NCBI RefSeq assembly: GCF_004168365.1
Contig: NZ_CP035704.1
Span: 3,906,001-3,970,000 of the forward strand
Source of the DNA: Pseudolysobacter antarcticus
GTDB lineage: Bacteria > Pseudomonadota > Gammaproteobacteria > Xanthomonadales > Rhodanobacteraceae
Length of the DNA stretch: 64,000 bases
Direction of reading: 5' to 3'
The translations under genes and the position numbers were made by a program. The notes beneath the pieces were generated by a model, which saw nothing but the letters and a program-made list of their open reading frames with translations, ran no database searches and was not told where the DNA came from. Shown here piece by piece: positions 46,201 to 53,207 of the stretch; within the stretch, counting starts at the first letter, position 1, and every line of letters starts with the position of its first letter.

Positions 46201-49047
46201 AGCCTGATAATTCGCCGGCGTGGCGCTACCGCTCAGCGTGAGTACGCCGGTGGTTGAATTGAAGCTGCCGCTGATGCCATTGGCGTTGATAAATCCGAGT
46301 ACATCCTGGCCGCTGGTGAAATTGCTGGTGATGCTGACGCTGCCACCGGCAAGCGTGGTGTTGTCCGGATCGGCAACCGTAATCGTCGAATCAATCGCGG
46401 TAGCAGCCTGATTCTCGGTGTAGTTCAGCGTGCCGCCTGCAGTCACAACCGGCGGATCGTTGACGGCGGTGACATTGATCGTACTGGTCGCGCTATTGCT
46501 CGACACGGTGCCATCGTTGACGCTCCAGCTGACGTTGCGCACCAGCACGCTCGGATCATCCGAACTATTGGCATATTTGACGCTGCGCAATGCCGCCTGA
46601 TAGTTGGCCAAGGTGTCGCTGCCGCTCAGGTTGAGCGTGCCGGTGGTCGCAGTGTAGATACCGGAAATGTTGGCGGTATTGGTGAAGCTCAATACGTCCG
46701 CGCCGATCTGCAAGTTGCCGCTGATCTGGACGATCGCGCTGCCAAGCGTGGTGTTGTCGACATCGCTGACGGTGACGCTGTTGTCGATGACGGCGGCGGC
46801 CTGGTTCTCGGTGTAGGTCAACGTGCCGCCCGCGGTGATGACTGGTGCATCGTCGATGGCGGTGACCGTGACCGTACTGGTCGCGATGTTGCTGGGTGCG
46901 ACGCCATCATTCGCCTGCCAGGAAATCGTGCGCGTCGTGGTAGCAGGATTTTGCGAGCTGTTGTTGTAGGTGACACTACGCAATGCAGTGCGATATGCCG
47001 CAACCGTCGCACTACCGCTCAGTGTAAGCACGCCGGTGGTCGCATTGTAAGAACCCGTGATGCCTGCCGCATTGACGAAGCCCAACACATCCTGAGCCGC
47101 GGTAAAATTGCTGGTGATGGAGACTGTCGCGCCGACCAGATTCGCGCTGTCCGGATCGGTCAGCCCGAGCGCTGCATCGATAACCACAACCGCAGTATCT
47201 TCAATGTAATTCGCGGACGCGCCGCTGGTGATGGTCGGCGGATCATTGACCGCAGCGACGGTGATCGTGCTGGTAACCGGCGCGCTGTTCGAGGCGCCGT
47301 CGTTGCCAATCCAGGTGACCGTACGCGCAGTCGTCGTCGGATCGTCGGAGCTATTGTTGTAGGTGACGCTGCGCAACGCGGCCTGGTAATTAGCGAGCGT
47401 GTCACTGCCGGTCAAACTGAGCGTGCCAGTTCCGGCATTGAATGCACCGGTGATATTTGCCGTATTGACGAAGGCCAACACGTCAGCACCGCTCTGGTAA
47501 TTCGCGCTGATCTGCACGGTGGCACTGGCAAGATTGATGCTGTCGACATCGGCAACGGTAATGGTCGCATCGACAACCGTGGCAGCGCCGTTTTCGGTGT
47601 ACGCGAGAGTGCTGCCGGCGGTGAGTACCGGCGGATCATTGACCGCGTTGACGGTAACGGTGATGGTCTGTGCAGCACTGGTATCGACGCCGCCGTTCGC
47701 GGTGCCGCCGTTGTCATGCAACACGACGGTGAGGTTGGCCGTGCCGAAAGTATTGCTTGCTGGCGTGAAGCTCAATTGACCGCTGGCGCTGATCGTTGGG
47801 GTGCCGTTGAACAACGCCGCATTGTCGTTGGCATTGATGATGAAATTCGGCGCCTGTGAAGCTTCGTCGATCGCGGTGGCCGGGCCTGGCTTGATGCCGG
47901 TGGCAACGGTCACCGTTTGCGCGCCCGCGTCTTCGTTCACCGCCGGCGGATTCTGCGCAGTGAATTGCGGTACGTCGTTGACTGGCGTGATGGTGAGGCT
48001 GACGGTTGCGGGCGTGGAGTTGCTCTGCCCATCATTGCTCACATAGGTAAAACTGTCGCTGCCGTTGGCATCGAGATTCGGCGTATACACCACCGTTGCA
48101 CTGGTGCTGTTGACCGCAGTCACCGTACCCAGCGTGCCTTTGCTGGGCGGCGTGACGATGCTAAAAGTGAGGGCCGCACTTTCCGGATCTGCGCCACTCA
48201 AGGTGATGGTGGAGGCAGTGTCTTCCAGCGTCGTCGCAGCAACCGCGTTGGCGCTCGGCGGATTGTTTTGCAGATCGGTGACATCAAGGCGGAAAAATAC
48301 CTTGCCGCCTTCGATCGCCGCATACAACGCACGAATGTCGATTGCGGTTTCGCCGCTAGTGGCATCGGCAGCGGGATCGGTAGCCAGTGGTGACACGCCG
48401 GCCCAGTCGGAAACCTGACCGTCGACGATGAAATTGGCCGCAAGCGCGGAACTGGTGACAAACAGGAACATCGCGAACAAGCGCCAGCGCCGTGCGCGGC
48501 GTGCACCTACCCAGAGGAACAATGCCGCGAGAATACCGAGCATCGGTAAAGTGAGCAGCGGAATTGGCTGCGCATCCAGCGCCAGAAAAATGGATCTTCC
48601 CGTGCCGCTGCCATCTATCGTGACCAGTTGATCGCTGCCGCTGGGACTGGTGGCAACCACGCTGAGTCGGATGACATTGCTGTTGTTTGCTCGCAATGCC
48701 TGTTCGTCATCGACCAGCTCAATGACATCAGAGCCGCCGATACCGTTATTCAAGCCGAGAGCAGCACCGCCAGGCAATGGCGAAGGGCTCACGAAAACAC
48801 CCGCCGAGCACACTGCGCGCGTTACACCGACAATGTGCGGTGCAATCCCGCCGGTAGCGGTTACCTGCAATTGCACTTCGGCACCACTGACAGTGCCGCT
48901 GCTCGATACGACGCTACAACCCGTGCCTGCGCTGTCGTCGGTATCAACGTAGATGCTGTAGCTATAGGTTTGCGCCATGACAGGCGCAGCAAGACCGAGC
49001 AGCAGCGCAAAGGCCGCCAGCCGCGAAGCCAAAGTGGATGTCGTCAT
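40285..49047 (-). CDS. Giant exported repeat and beta-helix protein, copy 1
   Basis: About 2,920 aa from the ATG at 49047 (an ATG at 49056 is possible). Order: signal peptide (1-26, ending PVMA); N-terminal module (27-158); an IPTL-CTERM-like segment (QPIPLLTLPMLGILAAL plus RRARRW, about 160-189); a second signal-like helix (LFAMFLFVTSSALA, 190-203); a CBM9-like module (FIVDGQVSDWAGVSPLATDP, to about 260); cadherin-like repeats. Five repeats of about 130 aa (type B, DVLxFxN..IxGxF) and seven of about 110 aa (type A, starting FTKGADQTVLED) follow. The last 900 residues from WYVRDLVDANNSASGSDGRS are a right-handed beta-helix. It ends SCGITP, with no autotransporter barrel. It is probably a surface fibre or matrix adhesin. 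Confidence 0.85.
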   Translation of the reverse strand: MTTSTLASRLAAFALLLGLAAPVMAQTYSYSIYVDTDDSAGTGCSVVSSSGTVSGAEVQLQVTATGGIAPHIVGVTRAVCSAGVFVSPSPLPGGAALGLNNGIGGSDVIELVDDEQALRANNSNVIRLSVVATSPSGSDQLVTIDGSGTGRSIFLALDAQPIPLLTLPMLGILAALFLWVGARRARRWRLFAMFLFVTSSALAANFIVDGQVSDWAGVSPLATDPAADATSGETAIDIRALYAAIEGGKVFFRLDVTDLQNNPPSANAVAATTLEDTASTITLSGADPESAALTFSIVTPPSKGTLGTVTAVNSTSATVVYTPNLDANGSDSFTYVSNDGQSNSTPATVSLTITPVNDVPQFTAQNPPAVNEDAGAQTVTVATGIKPGPATAIDEASQAPNFIINANDNAALFNGTPTISASGQLSFTPASNTFGTANLTVVLHDNGGTANGGVDTSAAQTITVTVNAVNDPPVLTAGSTLAYTENGAATVVDATITVADVDSINLASATVQISANYQSGADVLAFVNTANITGAFNAGTGTLSLTGSDTLANYQAALRSVTYNNSSDDPTTTARTVTWIGNDGASNSAPVTSTITVAAVNDPPTITSGASANYIEDTAVVVIDAALGLTDPDSANLVGATVSITSNFTAAQDVLGFVNAAGITGSYNATTGVLTLSGSATVAAYRTALRSVTYNNSSQNPATTTRTISWQANDGVAPSNIATSTVTVTAIDDAPVITAGGTLTYTENQAAAVIDNSVTVSDVDNTTLGSAIVQISGNLQIGADVLSFTNTANISGIYTATTGTLNLSGSDTLANYQAALRSVKYANSSDDPSVLVRNVSWSVNDGTVSSNSATSTINVTAVNDPPVVTAGGTLNYTENQAATAIDSTITVADPDNTTLAGGSVSITSNFTSGQDVLGFINANGISGSFNSTTGVLTLSGSATPANYQAALRSVSYSNTSENPAAASRIVTWLVSDGAAASAAVTSTITVTPVNDPPVVVAGAAVTYTEANPPLVLDAGITVSDVDNTNLTSATVAISANFNSAQDVLGFVNANGITGSFNAGTGVLSLSGSTTVANYQLALASVTYNNTSQNPTAATRTISWTVNDGSANSVAVTSTVAIISINSAPAFTKGVDQTSLEDAGAKTINGWATAISDGDGGGQVLTFQVTGNTNAALFSAAPAVSSTGVLTYTSAANANGSATITLVLKDDGGTANGGVDTSAAQTFVINITAVNDPPSFTKGADQTVLENSGLKTVSGWATAISPGPADESAQTVSFNVTGNTNAALFSVAPAVSAAGVLTFTPATNTAGTATISVVAQDNGGTANGGVDTSVAQTFVITVSAVNQAPSFTKGVDQTVLEDAAPQSIVNWATAISAGPTNESGQALNFIVTNDNNTLFAVQPAVTATGTLTYTLAPSANGTSIVSVQLHDNGGTANSGVDTSAVQTFNINVTPVNDVPSFTKGADESVLEDTGAHTTAGWATALSAGPADEAAQTLNFIVSNNNNALFSTQPTIAANGTLSYTLAPSKFGTAIVSVQIHDTGGTANGGVDTSAVQTFNINVALVNHAPSFTKGADQTVLEDAVAQNVVGWATALNDNDGSIQTLNFIVSNNNNALFAVQPSIAANGTLTYTLAANANGTATVTVQLHDNGGTANGGVDTSAAQTFAINVTAVNDVPSFTKGADQTVLEDSGAQTVNPWATAISAGPADESTQTLSFTLTNNTNAALFSVAPTISPAGVLTYTPAANANGTATITLVIKDSGGTANGGVDTSAAQTFVINVTPVNDVPSFTKGADQNLLDNVGAQTVNGWATAISAGPPNESGQAVNFIVSNDNNGAFAAQPAISASGVLTFTPAVQATAGSKTANVTVQIHDNGGTANGGVDTSASQTFVVTITHANIAPVLTTSTIAYTTAGNTQLHVAGATLPGVVSIVDANSILTKSLPTDADGPSAPSVVVAAGNSTNNGNYSIAANGSFTYVPKAGFTGTDTFPFQVTDSATPTPGLVSGTVSVTVSQMVWYVRDLVDANNSASGSDGRSSNAFETLAAAQTASAAGDIIFVFRGNTGTTPLGGGIVLKSGQRMWGEGFGLSVPGFGTLVAAGLQPKINASAASAVSVPATAGNLTAVEIRGLDLQGVPNAVNINATGANNVDVTINGNTISGSSVEGIKATFGSTGTTEQIAVSNNTITAGVRGIDISRTVGTAYITAFNDNTITRFTGGTGVQISGMTFDATPGGSFQTVSGGTTSIGDSTSGVPVNGMTLSNVLGDLSFASLTIYNNAGTGLLVSSTGAMNAGAGTGFRISQNSGVGRLDSNGGPALDVNNASIVLPNIAFVSSLNSTTTGISLVNAFGGVGGTAFSASIGQIAHSAGGSGAAFLVNGGNGNVSFAEPIINNSGNAVVVSNRTSDTIGMSGSINETGSGISLSNNTGALIAFSGVIAANTGANPAFTATGGGTVTATVTGSSLRTTTATALNVTNTTIGAAGLNFRSITAGTAASGPASGIILNNTGSGVMTVIGDGTTNTCKTGTTACSGGTIQKTTGDGISLTSTKVNLASMWIKNNANSGIKGTSVSGFKANDLLIQNNTNATGEQAGILLNDLLDASALVTRAEVSGSTEDNIRVHNSATSGTITFDACTIKDNSTASGNNGVFLQTNTTGSLTGTVQNSTLTGNRAIALSADSGDGSSLNATFLNNTVTPGAPNQGNQGIQVSRAVTSTLAFNVDGNHVSGMISTLINVFSGSGPGTATGDVKNNVLVGTGVGGNQVGIRVFNSGTSVVGFGTINANVANNTISAIDNAYPIQGESSGSSGPGGLLKIAVTGNNSSVAAGGTALDAIRLQARNNSTICGKVSGNTTNSGGAGFYGLQLRRANTSTFNLEGLTSGAQIEPTVHNYLVSQNPAAATVSSDGTVTGTINGVAAGSCGITP
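43370..45690 (-). repeat. Seven type-A repeats of about 330 bp in giant 1
   Basis: Repeat starts (FTKG codons) fall near 45655, 45340, 45000, 44670, 44340, 44010 and 43683 on the minus strand, a period near 330 bp. Each unit has the pattern FTKGxDQxxLEDxGxxTxxxWATA, then NFIVSNNNNALF or similar, then HDNGGTANGGVDTSA. Confidence 0.8.
45690..47660 (-). repeat. Five type-B repeats of about 395 bp in giant 1
   Basis: Units start with NDPPVLTAG-like text near 47640, 47250, 46850, 46455 and 46065. Each contains TYTEN, DVDN, DVLGFVN, TGVLTLSGS and YNNSS. They are unrelated in detail to the type-A units that follow. Confidence 0.75.
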
Positions 49048-49099
49048 GTTCCCCATATCCCTAGTTATGACTCCCGGACCCCACATCCGGTAGAACCCG

Positions 49100-49108
49100 A
49101 TTGTATCA
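49100..49108 (-). promoter_or_regulatory. Possible extended -10 box of the giant 1 operon
   Basis: On the minus strand TGATACAAT lies about 53 bp before the start codon. I see no good -35 box. The region 49048-49210 otherwise holds no gene. Confidence 0.3.
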
Positions 49109-49210
49109 GGGGAATTTACATTTGCGCGCTAGTTCTTCACCTATTTGCAACAGCTCTTGGCAAAACGATCACTTGACTCAGTAGTGCGGAATTTGGGCAC
49201 GAACCATGCG

Positions 49211-50992
49211 CTACGGGGCCGCCTGCGCCATATCGAACATCGCCTGAAGCCACGGATTTACGCGGAGGTCGATTACGAGATGGACGCGGTCATTCACTCC
49301 GCGATTGGTGACACGATGCGGCAAGTCGAAATTGATGTACCAGCATTCGCCGGCGCCCAGCGACAATGATTGGTCATCGAGCCTGAAATCGACGTCCGGG
49401 CTGGTATGCACCGGCACGTGCAGACGTGCTGCGCCTTGCTCGAAGCAGAGACCTAAATCACGATGTTCGTGAATGCTTGCTCCCGCCGCGAGCTTGAGGA
49501 AGCGCACCGCTTCAATCGGACACTCCAGACGCGCAAGCAATTGCGGTATGTAGCTGCAACGCGACATTAGTTGAGTATCAGCAAAATCGCTGCGTGTCGG
49601 ATCGGCATACAGCGGCACGTGGGTCCCGGGAATTCCGCGCAACGGAATACCGCTCCAGTCGCCGCTGTAATAGCCGGTGTTGAAGTGCGGACTCCAACCC
49701 ACCGGCGCGACTTCGGCAAGATCGGCGCGCAGTGCGTCGAGATCGCACTCAAACGGCAACTGCAGATGATGGATTCTGCTGACTCTGCGCAGGCGGATCG
49801 TCTCGAGCGCAGCGTAGTGTGGTGTGATCCAGCGTGCCACGGTGGCGCGCAACGGCGCCGTAGCTTGCGCCTGCTTGGCCACGCGATCGTCAACGAAGGA
49901 CTCATGCGGCTGTTTGGCGTGACGCGTCAATAGCGCGGCCAGTCGCGCCGTATCGAGCGCATCTGGATTCAGCCCCAGCGCCGCGGGCAAGCGCGTCGCG
50001 AGCGCGTCGGGAATTTCCGCGTAATTGAGCAATTGCATTGCACTGGCGTGCGGAATTATCGCCGCGCAAATCGCGCCGATAACGCGCGCGGCGTGCTCCG
50101 CCGGAGTATGTTCTTGGCTACTGTCTTCGCTGGTTTCCAGAGCCATGCCCGGCAGCAATCCCGGCACGACATGCCGCCCCGGCGCGCGTGCGTGCGACAC
50201 CATTACCTCGACCGGATCGCGATACACGAACAGCCACGGTGCGTGCACGACACGACGGATTTCTACCAACGCCAATGTGAGCCAGGCATCAAGCTTGAAG
50301 CAGACCGCGCGATCCTCACCGGCCGGTTGCGACAGCGCCGCAATCACTCCGCGCAACACCAGCCAGTCCGGATCATGACCACTGCGCGCCAGCGTCACGG
50401 CGCCATCGAGCAATGCCGGCTCGCTCAACACACGCATGCCCGGCCAGACCTTGAGTGCTTCGGCCACAAGCGTCGAACCACAACGCGACATGTGATACAC
50501 CAACCCTGCCACCGGTAACGCCTCCGCAACCAACGTCGCGACAAAGTCCGCACTCAACGGCGTGCGCACAGAAAAATAGCGGTTTAACGGCAATGCGCGT
50601 AAATCGAGTGCCGTGATTTCGTGAAACACCTCATCAGCACGACCCGCGCCGCAACCCCAGACCAGCTCGGCGCCATGCGGTCCGAACTCCAGCGCGAACG
50701 GCTGCCAGCCATGGCGCATAGTCAGCGGCCAATGCGCCAGACGGCAACCACTCGGAGTTGGCGTGACGGCCGCCAGCTTGGCGTCAGTGACTTCGTCGAA
50801 TTCGATGCCGCGCTCGCGCGCCGCTTCACGCAGCGCCGCGGCAAAAGCATTACTTGATCGGTGCGCGGCCAGCGCCTGCGCGAGTTCAGGCTCGGCTGCG
50901 ATCAGCAAAGCGCAACGTGCCAAAACATCGCCCTGACCAGGATCGTTTGTCGAGACATTCGTCTTGGCGCTGGCGGGTGATTCTGAGATCAT
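49211..50992 (-). CDS. Nif11-like / sulfotransferase / aspartyl-asparaginyl hydroxylase fusion
   Basis: This 593-aa three-part protein lies between the two giant-protein loci. Residues about 22-75 (DVLARCALLIAAEPELAQAL, NAFAAALREAARERGIEF) resemble the Nif11-like leader domain. Residues about 160-400 are a PAPS-type sulfotransferase with the 5'-phosphosulfate loop YHMSRCGSTLVAEAL and the 3'-phosphate region LFVYRDPVEVMVSHAR. Residues about 425-593 look like an AspH-type Fe(II)/2-oxoglutarate hydroxylase, with SIHEHRD (507-512), GAGECWYINFDLPHRVTN (His559) and VHLVIDL. It has no signal peptide, so it acts in the cytoplasm. It is 163 bp upstream of giant 1 on the same strand. A substrate among the collar or giant proteins is inferred from location only. 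Confidence 0.8.
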   Translation of the reverse strand: MISESPASAKTNVSTNDPGQGDVLARCALLIAAEPELAQALAAHRSSNAFAAALREAARERGIEFDEVTDAKLAAVTPTPSGCRLAHWPLTMRHGWQPFALEFGPHGAELVWGCGAGRADEVFHEITALDLRALPLNRYFSVRTPLSADFVATLVAEALPVAGLVYHMSRCGSTLVAEALKVWPGMRVLSEPALLDGAVTLARSGHDPDWLVLRGVIAALSQPAGEDRAVCFKLDAWLTLALVEIRRVVHAPWLFVYRDPVEVMVSHARAPGRHVVPGLLPGMALETSEDSSQEHTPAEHAARVIGAICAAIIPHASAMQLLNYAEIPDALATRLPAALGLNPDALDTARLAALLTRHAKQPHESFVDDRVAKQAQATAPLRATVARWITPHYAALETIRLRRVSRIHHLQLPFECDLDALRADLAEVAPVGWSPHFNTGYYSGDWSGIPLRGIPGTHVPLYADPTRSDFADTQLMSRCSYIPQLLARLECPIEAVRFLKLAAGASIHEHRDLGLCFEQGAARLHVPVHTSPDVDFRLDDQSLSLGAGECWYINFDLPHRVTNRGVNDRVHLVIDLRVNPWLQAMFDMAQAAP

Positions 50993-51025
50993 CGATGCTG
51001 GCTCTTGATGGTGGGAATCACGGAC

Positions 51026-51316
51026 ATGATCGATCGAATCGGCGCGGAAGACTTTGAGAATCTGCCGGATAATTCACTCGCGCAACGCCGCGACTCTGGG
51101 TCGGTCATGCTTGAGGTAATCGAGGTAGTCCGCCTGTCGGCGGCACTCCGCAGCGTCGCATCATTTGCGCTGATTCTTCGCGAAAACGGCGCACGATTAT
51201 GGGAATCGCAAGGCATCTACGTCTACGACCATCCGCAGCATGGTGAACTGGAATTGTTCACCGTGCCAATTGGGTCGGATGCACATGGCATGCGCTACGA
51301 AATCAACTTCAACTGA
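51026..51316 (+). CDS. DUF6916-type small protein, copy 2
   Basis: The 96-aa protein (MIDRIGAEDFENLPDNSLAQ) is the paralogue of the product at 37169. The frame is open from 51005 with other start options (TTG 51005, ATG 51008), but 51026 aligns with copy 1 and gives equal length. It is divergent from the sulfotransferase gene and convergent with the GNAT gene, overlapping its stop by 8 bp. Confidence 0.72.
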   Translation: MIDRIGAEDFENLPDNSLAQRRDSGSVMLEVIEVVRLSAALRSVASFALILRENGARLWESQGIYVYDHPQHGELELFTVPIGSDAHGMRYEINFN

Positions 51317-51833
51317 GACCGACCGCGCTCGGTTCCAGGTGCAGTAAATCGTAAACGTCGCCCGTCTCGATCAGCACAAACCCGAGCCGGTCGTACATGC
51401 GTCGCGCCGGGTTGGTGGCCTCGACATATAACGCGATGCGTACTCCCTCGCGTCGCGCCTCAGCGATCACTTCGGCGAGCAGAGCCGAGCCCAGCCCCTG
51501 ATTGCGCTGCTGTGGAATCAGTGCAATATCCAATACCGAAATCTCGCTCGGCGCACGATGCACGTAGATGCGCCCGATTGCCTCGCCATCGCGCTGCACC
51601 AGCAGGAAATCCGCACCGGCGAAAACGTCGTGATAATACGCGTGCTGGGCGCCGAACTGGTGATCGATCAAGGCATTTTTGAACTCATCCGTCCACGCTG
51701 TCATGGCCAGTTCTTCGGCGCGTGTCTCCGCGTACAGATCACGCAGGAACGGCATATCCTCGGTCGTAATCGGCCGCAACGTGATGCCGGACGGACAGCC
51801 GGCGAAATCGTCGAGCAAGGCGCGCGCAATCAC
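51309..51833 (-). CDS. GNAT-family N-acetyltransferase, copy 2
   Basis: The 174-aa paralogue of the product at 37452 starts at a GTG (51833). It shows ITTEDMPFLRDLYAETRAEE, DGEAIGRIYVHRAPSEISVL, the acetyl-CoA loop RNQGLGSALLAEVI and NPARRMYDRLGFVLIE. Its start codon overlaps the stop of the short upstream frame (GTGA), suggesting translational coupling. The acceptor is unknown. Confidence 0.87.
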   Translation of the reverse strand: MIARALLDDFAGCPSGITLRPITTEDMPFLRDLYAETRAEELAMTAWTDEFKNALIDHQFGAQHAYYHDVFAGADFLLVQRDGEAIGRIYVHRAPSEISVLDIALIPQQRNQGLGSALLAEVIAEARREGVRIALYVEATNPARRMYDRLGFVLIETGDVYDLLHLEPSAVGLS

Positions 51834-52105
51834 AACTGTCTCACTCGGCTAAACATTGCGGACTTCGAACACAGCGCAGGCAAAGCCAGCCGTGGCGTTG
51901 GGGCGATGCTCGACCGCTTGGCCAGACTGCAATCATCATCGCGCAGATAGGCCAAACGCACTTTCAGCGCGCCGCTGTCGTAATCGCAAGCGCGGCCCAC
52001 GTCCCGCCCAAACGCCAGCCCGAGAGCGGCGCCGGACGAGCCCAGGAAATTGCGTCCGACGAAGAAAGGACGGCAACCGAGATTGCCGTCAAACGGGGCT
52101 TTCAT
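51830..52105 (-). CDS. Short, possibly decayed reading frame at the Tat-protein position of copy 2
   Basis: An ATG at 52105 with GAGGA upstream lies 16 bp after collar gene c, the same distance as the intact 215-aa Tat-protein gene in copy 1. The frame codes for 91 aa and holds VGRNFLGSSGAALGLAFG, which looks like a damaged twin-arginine signal. It ends on GTGA, overlapping the GNAT start. In another frame the end reads AGFACAVFEVRNV and stops at 51849, resembling the end of a collar-linked exported protein. It may be a shortened, frameshifted remnant or a genuine small protein. Confidence 0.35.
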   Translation of the reverse strand: MKAPFDGNLGCRPFFVGRNFLGSSGAALGLAFGRDVGRACDYDSGALKVRLAYLRDDDCSLAKRSSIAPTPRLALPALCSKSAMFSRVRQL

Positions 52106-52121
52106 GCGCTGGCGGTCCTCG

Positions 52122-52652
52122 CTAGTTACGCTGCGGAAACACGCCCTGCAGGGCAATGATGAAAGTGATCGGCAAACTCGGCATGACGTTGTTATGCGGC
52201 AGCGAGCCGCCCTGCATCGGCAGTGGCGCCAGCGCTACCGTCGGCGGGGTCGTAGCATACGGCGCATATGCGTTGCCGTTCCCGCTCTTGGTAAATGCCG
52301 CACCCGTTACAGGCGCGCTCACCCCGACCGCCGCACGCGGACTGATACTGTTCATTACATGGTTGTGCTGTGGCATCTGGTTTTGCAGCAACGTTACGCC
52401 CGCCGAACCACCGGATTCGCCAATTACCCTCGGGCTCAGTCCCGGGCCGGCTCCGGTTCCGATCGGTATGCTTCCCTGCAGATTGGGCAAGCCAAAGTTG
52501 CTGGTGCCGTTGCCGCCGAAGCTGACACCGATCAGGGAAAAAAGCGCGCTGTACTGTTGAATCGGCAAGAGGGCGCCATCACAAAAGGCGTTCCTGCTCG
52601 GCGCGAAACTGCCGGCAAACATTCTGATTTCAGCGAGAAATGGTGAAGTCAT
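52122..52652 (-). CDS. Phage-tail-collar (MdpB-type) protein c, copy 2
   Basis: The 176-aa protein has collar text IRMFAGSFAPSRNAFCDGAL and LFSLIGVSFGGNGTSNFGLP. GPGLSPRVIGESGGSAGVTL assigns it to sub-type c. It has lost the usual GW in the collar motif (SRNAF in place of xGWxF) and has SFGG in place of TYGG, so it is the most divergent of the six. It ends FIIALQGVFPQRN. Confidence 0.87.
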   Translation of the reverse strand: MTSPFLAEIRMFAGSFAPSRNAFCDGALLPIQQYSALFSLIGVSFGGNGTSNFGLPNLQGSIPIGTGAGPGLSPRVIGESGGSAGVTLLQNQMPQHNHVMNSISPRAAVGVSAPVTGAAFTKSGNGNAYAPYATTPPTVALAPLPMQGGSLPHNNVMPSLPITFIIALQGVFPQRN

Positions 52653-52665
52653 GACGGTCGTATCC

Positions 52666-53193
52666 TCAATTGCGAGTCGGGAAAACGCCAGCCCAGGCGA
52701 TCATGAATGTGATGGCAAGGTACGGCTGCATGTTGTCGTGCGGCAGGTTGCCGCCGCTGAACGAGATCGAATTTGGATCCATTGCCAATGCAGGCACCAC
52801 CGGCACGTCGACGTCATACATCTGCACTGCCGACGGCGTGGCGGGGATATTGCCGGCCGGACTCGCTGTGGTCGCGACAGCGGTATTCACCACAAAAGCG
52901 TGTGTATGCGCAGGCATTTGGGCCGACAGCAGTGTTACGTTTTCGGTGCCGGCGAGCTGACCCTGGACATACTGCTTGCCCGATCGTGCCCCACCCATGT
53001 GCAGCGGAGCACGGCCACGCAGATCGGGCACCGCGAAAGTCTGGACTCCATCACCGCCGTAGGTAGTGCCAATCAAGACGTACAACACTTCGTATTCAGC
53101 GATCGACACCAAGCGTCCATCACACGGGAAATAGCCGACCGGTACGAAATTACCACCGAACATGCGGATTTGACCAACAAAACAGGTACTCAT
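52666..53193 (-). CDS. Phage-tail-collar (MdpB-type) protein b, copy 2
   Basis: The 175-aa protein starts MSTCFVGQIRMFGGNFVPVG. Sub-type b is shown by VSIAEYEVLYVLIGTTYGGD. It carries RGRAPLHMGG and the histidine-rich AQMPAHTHAF common to b proteins. It ends FMIAWAGVFPTRN. It lies 13 bp before gene c. Confidence 0.87.
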   Translation of the reverse strand: MSTCFVGQIRMFGGNFVPVGYFPCDGRLVSIAEYEVLYVLIGTTYGGDGVQTFAVPDLRGRAPLHMGGARSGKQYVQGQLAGTENVTLLSAQMPAHTHAFVVNTAVATTASPAGNIPATPSAVQMYDVDVPVVPALAMDPNSISFSGGNLPHDNMQPYLAITFMIAWAGVFPTRN

Positions 53194-53207
53194 GACGGGA
53201 TTCGCTC

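Noticed and set aside
43370-47660. CRISPR-like regular repeats
   Set aside because: Repeats are long, in frame and protein-coding; no short identical repeats with unique spacers.
42148-47859. Several 250-350-aa plus-strand frames opposite giant 1
   Set aside because: Shadows of the repetitive minus-strand gene; composition reflects complementary codons only.
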